This document shows positions 1-5,727 of a DNA stretch of 7,340 nt, in pieces. This DNA is from an uncultured Ruminococcus sp. (GTDB lineage Bacteria > Bacillota > Clostridia > Oscillospirales > Ruminococcaceae). Under the pieces are notes generated by a model that was not told the origin of the DNA, did not search any database, and was given only the letters and a program-made list of their open reading frames with translations. Location of the stretch: NCBI GenBank assembly GCA_900553675.1, contig USEH01000108.1, forward strand, positions 1-7,340, read 5' to 3'. The stretch's first letter is position 1. Every line of letters begins with the position of its first letter. Position numbers and translations under genes: made by a program.

Positions 1-125
1 CGGCGGGCGGTATCTTCTCAGAAGCGGCAAAAGCAAGCTGCAATTGCTGAGACTCTTCCGGATATTTATGCAATTATGCGTATAATAAATGTATATTCGT
101 GTGAACGCGTTTTACTAATATCCGC
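1..125. other. Left edge: no gene assignable, possible 3' tail of an upstream gene
   Basis: Three + frames are open from the edge and stop at 50, about 83 and 129. The frame ending at 50 (tail AGGIFSEAAKASCNC) has codons most like the neighbours and may be the end of a truncated upstream gene, but this is too short to assign. No terminator with a T tract is visible before the promoter at 126, so some read-through from upstream is possible. Confidence 0.25.
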
Positions 126-154
126 TTGACATTTTTCCGGTTTGAATGTAAACT
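126..154 (+). promoter_or_regulatory. Sigma-A type promoter of the FTR-like/thioredoxin unit
   Basis: A perfect -35 box TTGACA (126-131) is followed after 17 nt by TAAACT (149-154), a 4/6 match to the -10 consensus. Transcription would start near 161, giving a short leader before the first gene. The -35 and spacing are strong, the -10 is only fair. A free-standing TATAAT at 81-86 has no partner -35 at proper spacing and is less likely to be used. Confidence 0.6.
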
Positions 155-176
155 TAAATTGTTGGCAATACTAATG

Positions 177-183
177 AAAAGGA
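177..183 (+). promoter_or_regulatory. Ribosome binding site that decides the start of the FTR-like gene
   Basis: AAAAGGA lies only 3 nt before the ATG at 187 but 9 nt before the in-frame ATG at 193. The second spacing is the usable one, so the start at 193 is preferred and the protein begins MKIYFNPDEK. Confidence 0.6.
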
Positions 184-192
184 CTGATGACA

Positions 193-390
193 ATGAAAAT
201 ATACTTCAACCCCGACGAAAAGCTGGTCGCCGCAATACGCAAGGGCCTTATGAAAAAAGAGGGTCACTGCCCGTGCAGGCTTCAAGAAAATGAGGACACC
301 ATGTGCATGTGTAAAGAGTTCCGCGAGCAGATTGCCGACCCCGATTTTGAGGGCTTCTGCCATTGCAGACTGTACTACAAGGAAAAGTAA
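193..390 (+). CDS. Ferredoxin-thioredoxin reductase catalytic-chain-like protein
   Basis: A 65-residue protein (67 if the ATG at 187 is used) with three Cys-X-Cys pairs: CPC at 26-28, CMC at 38-40 and CHC at 56-58. This is the signature of the ferredoxin:thioredoxin reductase beta (catalytic) family, whose Cys pairs ligate a [4Fe-4S] cluster and form the adjacent redox-active disulfide that reduces thioredoxin with electrons from ferredoxin. The flanks (GHCPCRL, CMCKEFRE, GFCHCRLYY) look like the short stand-alone forms of anaerobic bacteria. The middle pair sits closer to the first than in the cyanobacterial/plant enzyme (X9 then X15 rather than X16 then X8), while the first-to-last distance is unchanged. 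It is cytosolic, with no signal peptide. The thioredoxin gene begins 17 nt downstream and is the obvious partner. No variable (alpha) chain gene is present. The family is clear; actual thioredoxin reductase activity is inferred. Confidence 0.85.
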   Translation: MKIYFNPDEKLVAAIRKGLMKKEGHCPCRLQENEDTMCMCKEFREQIADPDFEGFCHCRLYYKEK

Positions 391-407
391 CGAAAGGAGA
401 ATGTTAA

Positions 408-716
408 ATGATTACAGCATTAACTAACGACAACTACCCGCAGGAGGTTTTAAAGTCGGACAAGCCCGTGCTTATCGATTTCTGGGCGGAATGGTGTGGT
501 CCCTGCCGCATGATGTCTGAGGTGGTGGACGATATCGCCGAGACCCGCTCGGATATTAAGGTCTGCAAGGTTAACGTCGACGACGAGCGGGACATGGCTA
601 TAAAGTTCGGAATAGACGCTATCCCCACAATTATTCTCATAAAAAACGGCGACACCGCCGGCGAGGCTGTGGGATATATGCAAAAGGACGAGCTTCTTAC
701 CAAACTGGGACTGTAA
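408..716 (+). CDS. trxA: Thioredoxin
   Basis: A complete 102-residue thioredoxin, of normal family length. The active site WCGPC is at 29-33 within FWAEWCGPCRMM, the conserved buried Asp is in the VLIDFW strand (about D24), and the cis-proline is P73 in DAIPT. The fold continues with a GD/G-Y-x-x-K-D-E-L C-terminal helix. It is a cytosolic dithiol-disulfide oxidoreductase. The start at 408 has AAAGGAG (393-399) 8 nt upstream; an out-of-frame ATG at 401 is not used. It is the second gene of a two-gene unit with the FTR-like protein, which probably reduces it. The gene's last nine codons and stop are echoed twice downstream as degenerate 32-bp repeats. One additional cysteine (C53, in KVCKVNVDD) lies outside the active site. 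Confidence 0.95.
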   Translation: MITALTNDNYPQEVLKSDKPVLIDFWAEWCGPCRMMSEVVDDIAETRSDIKVCKVNVDDERDMAIKFGIDAIPTIILIKNGDTAGEAVGYMQKDELLTKLGL

Positions 717-785
717 GGAACGAATTGCTTTCCAAACTGGGACTGTAAAGGAAGAGCTGCTTTCCAAGCTGTGACTATAATTTAA
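690..785 (+). repeat. Three tandem 32-bp units repeating the 3' end of the thioredoxin gene
   Basis: Unit 1 (690-721) is the last eight thioredoxin codons, the stop and five more bases. Unit 2 (722-753) and unit 3 (754-785) are degenerate copies with exactly the same 32-nt period. The shared core is close to TTCCAAACTGGGACTGTAA. Units 1 and 2 match at 25 of 32 positions and units 2 and 3 at 24 of 32 by eye. Read from its own first base, unit 2 would encode ELLSKLGL-stop and unit 3 ELLSKL-stop. Because 32 is not a multiple of three, the units fall in different frames and the copies are outside the gene. The likely origin is old tandem duplication by slippage. Confidence 0.85.
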
Positions 786-794
786 TAGTACTGT

Positions 795-827
795 GAGCCG
801 GTTTCTGTGCCGGCTCTTTTTTGTTTT
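795..827 (+). terminator. Rho-independent terminator after thioredoxin
   Basis: A perfect 7-bp GC-rich stem, GAGCCGG (795-801) with CCGGCTC (810-816), closes an 8-nt loop and is followed by TTTTTTGTTTT. It ends the FTR-like/thioredoxin unit and separates it from the feo operon. Confidence 0.95.
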
Positions 828-848
828 GTCGGTTTGTACAAAAGGCAA

Positions 849-864
849 GTTAGCCAAAACTAAC
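849..864. promoter_or_regulatory. Candidate operator upstream of feo (GTTAG-N6-CTAAC)
   Basis: A perfect 5-bp inverted repeat, GTTAGCCAAAACTAAC, lies between the thioredoxin terminator and the feoA promoter, about 36 nt before the -35 box. The half-site resembles the GTTAG/CTAAC core of DtxR/IdeR-family metalloregulator sites, but the spacer is wider than in the classical DtxR site. The operator role is inference from symmetry and position. Confidence 0.35.
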
Positions 865-899
865 ATCTTTGTCAGGTCTACAAAAATGCATAAAGCTTA

Positions 900-928
900 T
901 TGACGTTTATACCGCAGCGGAGTAAAAT
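900..928 (+). promoter_or_regulatory. Sigma-A type promoter of the feo operon
   Basis: TTGACG (900-905, 5/6) is separated by 17 nt from TAAAAT (923-928, 5/6). The predicted start of transcription is near 935, giving a leader of about 30 nt before feoA. Two dyad symmetries overlap or immediately follow the -10 box. Confidence 0.75.
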
Positions 929-937
929 ATACTCTGC
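917..937. promoter_or_regulatory. Dyad over the feo -10 box, candidate repressor site
   Basis: GCGGAGTA (917-924), a 5-nt spacer, then TACTCTGC (930-937) form a 21-bp imperfect palindrome with 7 of 8 paired positions. It covers the whole -10 element, where a bound regulator would block RNA polymerase. The regulator is not identifiable; Fur- or DtxR-family control would be expected for feo genes. Confidence 0.4.
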
Positions 938-938
938 A

Positions 939-951
939 ATAATACTATTAT
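939..951. promoter_or_regulatory. ATAATA-C-TATTAT palindrome just after the feo -10 box
   Basis: A perfect 13-bp 6-1-6 palindrome begins about 10 nt downstream of the -10 box, near the expected transcription start. Its AT-rich 6-1-6 architecture is reminiscent of Fur-family boxes, although it does not match the Bacillus Fur 7-1-7 consensus exactly. AT-rich palindromes also arise by chance. Confidence 0.3.
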
Positions 952-955
952 GGAG
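952..955 (+). promoter_or_regulatory. Ribosome binding site that decides the feoA start
   Basis: GGAG lies 9 nt before the ATG at 965. It overlaps the alternative in-frame ATG at 950, which has no Shine-Dalgarno sequence of its own. FeoA homologues usually begin close to MTLKD, which also supports 965. Confidence 0.6.
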
Positions 956-964
956 TGCGATATA

Positions 965-1204
965 ATGACTCTTAAAGACGTTTCTATCGGCAAAACCGTA
1001 AAAGTCTTAAAGCTTAACGGCGAGGGCGCTTTAAGGCGCAGGATTATGGACATGGGTATAACAAAGGGAGTTAAGATAACCGTTAGAAAGGTTGCCCCTT
1101 TGGGAGACCCCTTGGAGCTGACCGTTCGCGGATACGAGCTTTCTTTGCGCAAATCCGACGCCGAGCTTATCGAAGTCACGGAAGCAAATAAACACTTTAC
1201 ATAA
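965..1204 (+). CDS. feoA: Ferrous iron transport protein A
   Basis: A 79-residue small cytosolic protein of normal FeoA length. It shows the family pattern across its length: an early strand MTLKDVSIGKTVKV, the conserved helix-turn RRRIMDMGITKG (24-35), the strand VKITVRKVAPLGDPLELTVRG (about 36-56) and the closing LRKSDAELIEV (61-71). This is the SH3-like FeoA domain, also found at the C-terminus of DtxR-type regulators. FeoA is needed for Fe(II) uptake through FeoB, probably by contacting its cytosolic GTPase part; the exact mechanism is not settled. The start at 965 is preferred over 950 because of the GGAG at 952-955. It is the first gene of the feo operon, directly behind its promoter, and feoB begins 15 nt after the stop. 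Confidence 0.93.
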   Translation: MTLKDVSIGKTVKVLKLNGEGALRRRIMDMGITKGVKITVRKVAPLGDPLELTVRGYELSLRKSDAELIEVTEANKHFT

Positions 1205-1219
1205 AAGGAAGAATCAATT

Positions 1220-3586
1220 ATGAGCTATACAATTGCTCTTGCGGGTAATCCCAACTGCGGAAAAACCACCGTATTCAATGCGCTGACCGGCTCGAACCAG
1301 TTTGTTGGAAACTGGCCCGGCGTTACCGTTGAGAAAAAGGAGGGCAAACTAAAAGGTCACGACGATGTGACAATCGCCGACCTGCCTGGTATATACTCCC
1401 TTTCGCCCTACACGCCGGAGGAGGTAGTTGCAAGGCGGTATCTTGTGGACGAACGCCCCGACGCAATCCTCAACATCATCGACGGCACGAACATCGAGCG
1501 AAATCTATACCTCACCACCCAGCTTGTTGAAATAGGCATACCGGTGGTTATGGCAATAAACATGATGGATATTGTCGAGAAAAACGGCGACAGAATCGAC
1601 ACCGACATTCTTTCAAAGGAGTTCGGCTGCAAAGTGCTTACCATCTCGGCAGTGCGCGAACAAGGACTGATTGACGCTGCTCTTGCCGCTGTGGAGGCTG
1701 CCAAGGAAGCAACCCCCATGCCGATCCACCGCTTTTCGGGAGTTGTTGAGCACGCTCTTGCACACATCGAGGAGGCAACCGTTCACAACAGCCTGCCGTT
1801 AGATCAGCAGAGATGGTATGCCGTAAAGCTTTTCGAGAGGGACGAGCGGGTGCGTGCAGTTTTAAAGCTCTCCGAAAATGCTCTTAATCACATTGAGGAC
1901 GATATAATTCTTGCCGAAGCCGAGCTTGACGACGACGCCGAAAGCATTATCATCAGCCAGCGGTATAACTACATCGAGGACGTTATATCCCGCTGCTACA
2001 AGAAAAAATACAACGGCTTAACCCCATCCGAGCGGATAGACAGAGTTGTAACCAACCGATTCTTAGCTCTGCCGATTTTCGCGGTGCTGATGTTCTTGGT
2101 GTACTACATATCAGTCACCACAATAGGCACATGGGCAACCGACTGGGCAAACGAAGGCGTGTTCGGCGAGGGCTGGCACCTGTTTGGAATAGGCTCGGGC
2201 GAATATCTTGAAGAGGTAACCGACTACGCCCAAGAGAATATATGGACGGCTCCGCTGACCGACGTTCTTGCCGTTGCGGAAAAGTCGGACGTTACAGGCG
2301 CTTCGCAGATACTCGAAACCATCAAAGCCAAGGACTACCCCGCTTTTGAAGCGGCGTATTCCGACTACGGCGAGGCTCTTGCCCAGAGCGGCTATGACAT
2401 CATTTCCATCTCGGAAAACGCCATAGCTGCCGCCCCGCAGACATCATCATACGGCATATGGATAAAGGGTGTGCCGGTTTTAGCAGACGAGTTTTTGACA
2501 AAGATCAACTGCGCCGACTGGCTGAAAAGCCTTATTGTCGACGGCATTATCGGCGGCGTTGGCTCGGTGCTGGGATTTGTCCCGCAGATGCTGGTGCTGT
2601 TTTTGTTCCTTGCATTCCTTGAAGCCTGCGGATATATGTCAAGAATTGCCTTTGTTATGGATAAGCTTTTCCGCAAATTCGGTCTTTCGGGCAAGTCGTT
2701 TATTCCTCTGCTGATTGGCACGGGCTGCTCGGTTCCTGGAATAATGTCGTCGCGCACGATTGAAAACGAAAGCGACCGACGGATGACTATTATGACAACC
2801 TCGTTCATCCCCTGCGGCGCAAAGCTTCCGGTTATCGCAATGATGTTCGGCGGGGCTTGGTGGATAGCGCCGTCCGCCTACTTTGCGGGGGTTGTCGCGG
2901 TTGTTCTTTCGGGAATCATCCTGAAAAAGACAAAGCCGTTTATCAGCGAGCCGGCTCCGTTTGTTATGGAGCTTCCGCCATACCATATGCCCACCTTTAA
3001 AAACCTTATGCACTCGATGTGGGAGCGCGGCAGCTCGTACATAAAAAAGGCGGGAACAATCATCCTGCTGGCTTCTATCGGTATATGGACGTTTTCGCAC
3101 GTCGGATTTGTCGGCGGAAGCTTAACGCTTGACATAAACATGGCTTTAGAGGCAAGCATTTTAGGCGTTATCGGCAAGGGAATTTCGGTAATATTCACCC
3201 CGCTTGGCTTCGGAAACGCCAAAGCCTCGGTCGCAACGCTTATGGGAATACTTGCAAAAGAAGAAATCGTCGGCGTATTCGGAGTTTTAGACTTTGAAAG
3301 CATGACCAAGCTTTCCGCCTACAGCTTTTTGATGTTCAATCTTTTGTGCGCGCCCTGCGTTGCCGCAATCGGCGCAATCAGGCGGGAGATGAACAGCCCC
3401 AAGTGGACGCTTGCCGCAATCGGTTATCAATGCGGTCTTGCCTACTCGGTTTCTCTGATGATATATCAGTTTGGTATGATGCTTGCGGGCAGAGGAAATC
3501 TTATAGGAATAATCGCGGCGTTTGCGGTTCTGGCGGCGTTTGTATTCCTTATTGTAAGAAAGCCGTCTGCAAAGGCAACGTCCTGA
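1220..3586 (+). CDS. feoB: Ferrous iron transporter B, GTPase-coupled permease
   Basis: A 788-residue integral membrane Fe(II) transporter. The N-terminal G domain has G1 GNPNCGKT (9-16), the switch I threonine at T36 in NWPGVTVEKKEG, G3 DLPG (54-57), G4 NMMD (114-117) and a G5-like SA (143-144). A helical guanine-dissociation-inhibitor-type region follows to about 270. The first membrane helix is about 281-301. The core contains two Gate-type blocks with typical FeoB motifs: FLEACGYMSRIAFVMD (466-481), GTGCSVPGIMSSRTIE (500-515), SFIPCGAKLPV (528-538), LAKEEIVG (678-685) and LCAPCVAAIGAIRREM (709-724). An unusually long, acidic loop (about 302-435) separates the first two membrane segments. 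AAAGGAAG (1204-1211) sits 8 nt before the ATG. It lies between feoA and the Cys-rich small protein gene, 15 and 16 nt away. Expression is probably iron-repressed, judged from the promoter dyads. Confidence 0.97.
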   Translation: MSYTIALAGNPNCGKTTVFNALTGSNQFVGNWPGVTVEKKEGKLKGHDDVTIADLPGIYSLSPYTPEEVVARRYLVDERPDAILNIIDGTNIERNLYLTTQLVEIGIPVVMAINMMDIVEKNGDRIDTDILSKEFGCKVLTISAVREQGLIDAALAAVEAAKEATPMPIHRFSGVVEHALAHIEEATVHNSLPLDQQRWYAVKLFERDERVRAVLKLSENALNHIEDDIILAEAELDDDAESIIISQRYNYIEDVISRCYKKKYNGLTPSERIDRVVTNRFLALPIFAVLMFLVYYISVTTIGTWATDWANEGVFGEGWHLFGIGSGEYLEEVTDYAQENIWTAPLTDVLAVAEKSDVTGASQILETIKAKDYPAFEAAYSDYGEALAQSGYDIISISENAIAAAPQTSSYGIWIKGVPVLADEFLTKINCADWLKSLIVDGIIGGVGSVLGFVPQMLVLFLFLAFLEACGYMSRIAFVMDKLFRKFGLSGKSFIPLLIGTGCSVPGIMSSRTIENESDRRMTIMTTSFIPCGAKLPVIAMMFGGAWWIAPSAYFAGVVAVVLSGIILKKTKPFISEPAPFVMELPPYHMPTFKNLMHSMWERGSSYIKKAGTIILLASIGIWTFSHVGFVGGSLTLDINMALEASILGVIGKGISVIFTPLGFGNAKASVATLMGILAKEEIVGVFGVLDFESMTKLSAYSFLMFNLLCAPCVAAIGAIRREMNSPKWTLAAIGYQCGLAYSVSLMIYQFGMMLAGRGNLIGIIAAFAVLAAFVFLIVRKPSAKATS

Positions 3587-3602
3587 GTTAAGGAAGCTAA
3601 AA

Positions 3603-3791
3603 ATGCTTACTGTAATCTTGGAATACCTGCCCACTGTGATAATCGCGCTGATTCTTTTAGGAATAGTCGCGGCGATAATCGCGGGGATGGCAAGGGATAA
3701 AAAGAAGGGCAAGTCTTGCGGCTGCGGATGCGGCGGATGTTCGGGCTGTCCGATGTCGGAAAGCTGCAAAAAGGACAAATGCGAACACTAA
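3603..3791 (+). CDS. FeoB-associated Cys-rich membrane protein
   Basis: A 62-residue protein with one hydrophobic membrane helix (about 7-29), a short basic stretch RDKKKGK (31-37) that should stay in the cytosol, and a C-terminal tail with seven cysteines (39, 41, 43, 46, 49, 55, 60), including CGCGCGGCSGCP. This layout matches the small FeoB-associated Cys-rich family found downstream of feoB in Bacillota. Its role is not firmly known. A metal-binding or Fe-S-like cysteine tail at the cytosolic mouth of FeoB, perhaps replacing the FeoC found in enterobacteria, is a reasonable inference. The start has AAGGAAG (3590-3596) 6 nt upstream and lies 16 nt after feoB, so it is co-translated from the feo transcript. 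The positive-inside rule places the Cys tail in the cytosol. Confidence 0.88.
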   Translation: MLTVILEYLPTVIIALILLGIVAAIIAGMARDKKKGKSCGCGCGGCSGCPMSESCKKDKCEH

Positions 3792-3808
3792 TAATATATT
3801 TTTATTGG

Positions 3809-3846
3809 AAATATCTTCTGCCGTTTAATCGCGGCGGAAGATATTT
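3809..3846 (+). terminator. Long hairpin closing the feo operon, probable terminator
   Basis: A 15-bp stem (3809-3823 with 3832-3846) has 14 Watson-Crick pairs and one G-U pair around an 8-nt loop TTTAATCG. It begins 18 nt after the Cys-rich protein stop. The 3' side ends ATATTT and is followed by AATTTA, a weak T tract, so termination may be incomplete; RNA stabilisation is an alternative role. Confidence 0.7.
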
Positions 3847-3856
3847 AATTTAGGGC

Positions 3857-3885
3857 TTGATTTATTCGGCAGGCTGTGATATGAT
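3857..3885 (+). promoter_or_regulatory. Extended -10 promoter of the ABC transporter operon
   Basis: TTGATT (3857-3862) and TATGAT (3880-3885) are 17 nt apart, and TGA directly before the -10 box gives the extended -10 motif TGnTATGAT. Transcription would start near 3892, with a leader of about 50 nt. A 6-bp inverted repeat, CTTGAT (3856-3861) and ATCAAG (3886-3891), brackets the promoter. Confidence 0.7.
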
Positions 3886-3942
3886 ATCAAGTACGTGCGA
3901 AAAACAAAATATACTATAATAATATAAGGAAAGGATAAGGCA

Positions 3943-5727
3943 ATGATTTTCGGTAAACACATTAACAGGTACTATGCTAAATACGCTCCCTCGCTTTTGC
4001 TGGGACTGGCGGCTTTGATACTTGTTGACTATTTGCAGCTTATAGTCCCCGAGCTTTACAGAACCGTTATCAACGGCATGAATCAGGGCTTTATAGTCGA
4101 AAACGGAATAAGCGAAGTTTTTGACATGGACTATCTTTTAGACAAAGTATGCCTGCCGCTTATCGGGATAATCATAGGAATTGTTCTGGGCAGATTTGTG
4201 TGGAGAATATGCTTCTTCGGAAGCGGCATAAAGGTTGAAACCGACCTTAGGGGCAGAATGTTCGACCACTGCAAGGAGCTTTCGCAGCAGTATTATCAGG
4301 TAAACAAGGTTGGCAACCTTATGTCGCTGTTTACAAACGATCTGGAGACTGTTCAAAACTGCTTTTCAAACGGAATCCTTATGTTCTGCGACGCTCTGTT
4401 TTTAGGACTTTTAGCCTACTCCAAAATGCTCCGCATGAACATAGTTTTGGCTCTCCTTTCCGTTATACCCATGGCACTTTTAATGTCCTGCGGCTTTATC
4501 ATTGGTAGATACATGACCAAAAAGTGGGAGACACGTCAGGAGGCGTTCTCCATGCTTTCCGACTTCTCGCAGGAAAGCTTTGCGGGTATCGCAGTTATAA
4601 AGGCGTTTGTAAAGGAAGGCAAGGAGCTTATGGCTTTCCGCAAGCTGAACAAGCTAAACGAAAACGCCAACGTTGAATACACCCGCCTTTCGGTTACGCT
4701 GAACATTTCGGTCACCCTGCTGGTTGAATCGGTTATCTGCATTATTTTAGGCTACGGCGGATATTTAGCCTACAAGGGCATTTTCAACGCAGGTCAGCTG
4801 GTGGAATTTATCGGATACTTCAACTCGGTTATATGGCCCGTTATGGCTGTTTCCGAGCTTATAAACATGAACTCGCAGGGCAAAGCGTCATTAAAGCGCA
4901 TATCCGAGCTTTTAGACGCCGAGATAGACGTTAAGGACTCCCCTGCCGTTGTGGATGTTAACACCATCCGCGGAGATATCGAGTTTAAAGACCTTACATT
5001 CCGCTACCCCGACGGCGAGTTCGACGTTCTTAAAGGCGCGTCGTTTAAGATAAACGCCGGCGAAAACGTTGGCATAATCGGGCGCACGGGAAGCGGCAAA
5101 ACAACCATTGTAGACCTTATTCTGCGCTCCTACAACGTCCCCGACGGCACCGTTTTTATTGACGGTCATGATATCAACAGTCTGCCAATCAAGACGGTTC
5201 GGCGGTTCTGCGCATACGTCCCGCAGGACAATTTTCTGTTCAGCGACACTATTGACGCTAATATCCGCTTTGCTTCGGACGATTCGACATCATTAACGCC
5301 GGAATACGCCGCCGAAATGGCAGCGGTTGACGACAACATCCGCGAGTTTTCATTGGGCTATGAAACGGTCCTCGGCGAGCGCGGAGTTACCGTTTCGGGC
5401 GGACAAAAGCAGCGCATATCCATCGCGCGCGCGCTGATGAAGGACGCTTCCATCCTCATACTTGACGATTCGGTTTCCGCCGTAGACGTTAAAACCGAAA
5501 AGGCTATCCTTGAAAATCTAAAAGCCCTGCGTGGCGGCAAGACCACTATACTCATAGCTCACCGCGTCACCACCATTGAAAATATGGACAAGATAATCTT
5601 TGTAGACGACGGCAGAATCTTAGACGTCGGCACTCATTCCGAGCTTTACGAACGCTGCAACGAATACCGTTTAACCGTCGACCTGCAAAGACTGGAAACC
5701 GGAAGGGAGGAGCATATCAATGCATGA
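3943..5727 (+). CDS. ABC exporter half-transporter, subunit 1 (degenerate Walker B)
   Basis: A complete 594-residue fused permease-ATPase of the type IV (ABCB-like) exporter fold. Six membrane helices lie near 17-35, 69-89, 144-160, 165-187, 251-275 and 283-305. The nucleotide-binding domain (about 344-580) has the A-loop tyrosine Y355, Walker A GRTGSGKT (380-387), Q-loop Q428, an intact signature VSGGQ (484-488), Walker B ILILDD (504-509), D-loop SAVD (512-515) and H-loop H540. The residue after the Walker B aspartate is D509 instead of the catalytic glutamate, as in the first subunit of heterodimeric exporters such as TM287/288 and BmrCD. GGAAAGGA (3928-3935) sits 7 nt before the ATG. Its stop overlaps the next gene by 8 nt, so translational coupling is likely. 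The substrate cannot be told from sequence; drug, lipid or peptide export are all possible. Confidence 0.93.
   Translation: MIFGKHINRYYAKYAPSLLLGLAALILVDYLQLIVPELYRTVINGMNQGFIVENGISEVFDMDYLLDKVCLPLIGIIIGIVLGRFVWRICFFGSGIKVETDLRGRMFDHCKELSQQYYQVNKVGNLMSLFTNDLETVQNCFSNGILMFCDALFLGLLAYSKMLRMNIVLALLSVIPMALLMSCGFIIGRYMTKKWETRQEAFSMLSDFSQESFAGIAVIKAFVKEGKELMAFRKLNKLNENANVEYTRLSVTLNISVTLLVESVICIILGYGGYLAYKGIFNAGQLVEFIGYFNSVIWPVMAVSELINMNSQGKASLKRISELLDAEIDVKDSPAVVDVNTIRGDIEFKDLTFRYPDGEFDVLKGASFKINAGENVGIIGRTGSGKTTIVDLILRSYNVPDGTVFIDGHDINSLPIKTVRRFCAYVPQDNFLFSDTIDANIRFASDDSTSLTPEYAAEMAAVDDNIREFSLGYETVLGERGVTVSGGQKQRISIARALMKDASILILDDSVSAVDVKTEKAILENLKALRGGKTTILIAHRVTTIENMDKIIFVDDGRILDVGTHSELYERCNEYRLTVDLQRLETGREEHINA

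Noticed and set aside
14..24. CTTCT-C-AGAAG palindrome at the left edge
   Set aside because: A 1-nt loop cannot form a stable hairpin and there is no T tract; chance occurrence is likely.
73..86. ATTAT-N4-ATAAT inverted repeat containing a TATAAT at 81-86
   Set aside because: The arms are short and AT-only, and no -35 box stands at 16-18 nt from the TATAAT, so neither an operator nor a promoter can be supported.
450..866. 138-codon minus-strand open frame over thioredoxin and its terminator
   Set aside because: It lies antisense to a clear thioredoxin gene and crosses the terminator, with no ribosome binding site or recognisable domain; it is a shadow frame.
2392..3309. Several overlapping minus-strand open frames of 138-153 codons inside feoB
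   Set aside because: They mirror the feoB coding frame, have no family resemblance and conflict with continuous FeoB motifs on the + strand.
3346..3591. 81-codon + strand open frame overlapping the 3' end of feoB
   Set aside because: It is an alternate frame inside the conserved FeoB C-terminus and has no ribosome binding site or domain.
3287..3778. 163-codon minus-strand open frame across the feoB end and the Cys-rich gene
   Set aside because: It covers two well-supported + strand genes and the proline-rich composition is the reverse of the Gly/Cys-rich codons.
3915..3920. Perfect TATAAT in the ABC operon leader
   Set aside because: There is no -35-like hexamer at suitable spacing; the extended -10 promoter at 3857-3885 explains transcription better.
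5724..5726. ATG at 5724 as the start of ABC subunit 2
   Set aside because: It is in a different frame that reaches a stop after a few codons; the ATG at 5720 opens the long frame and is 9 nt from GGAGG.
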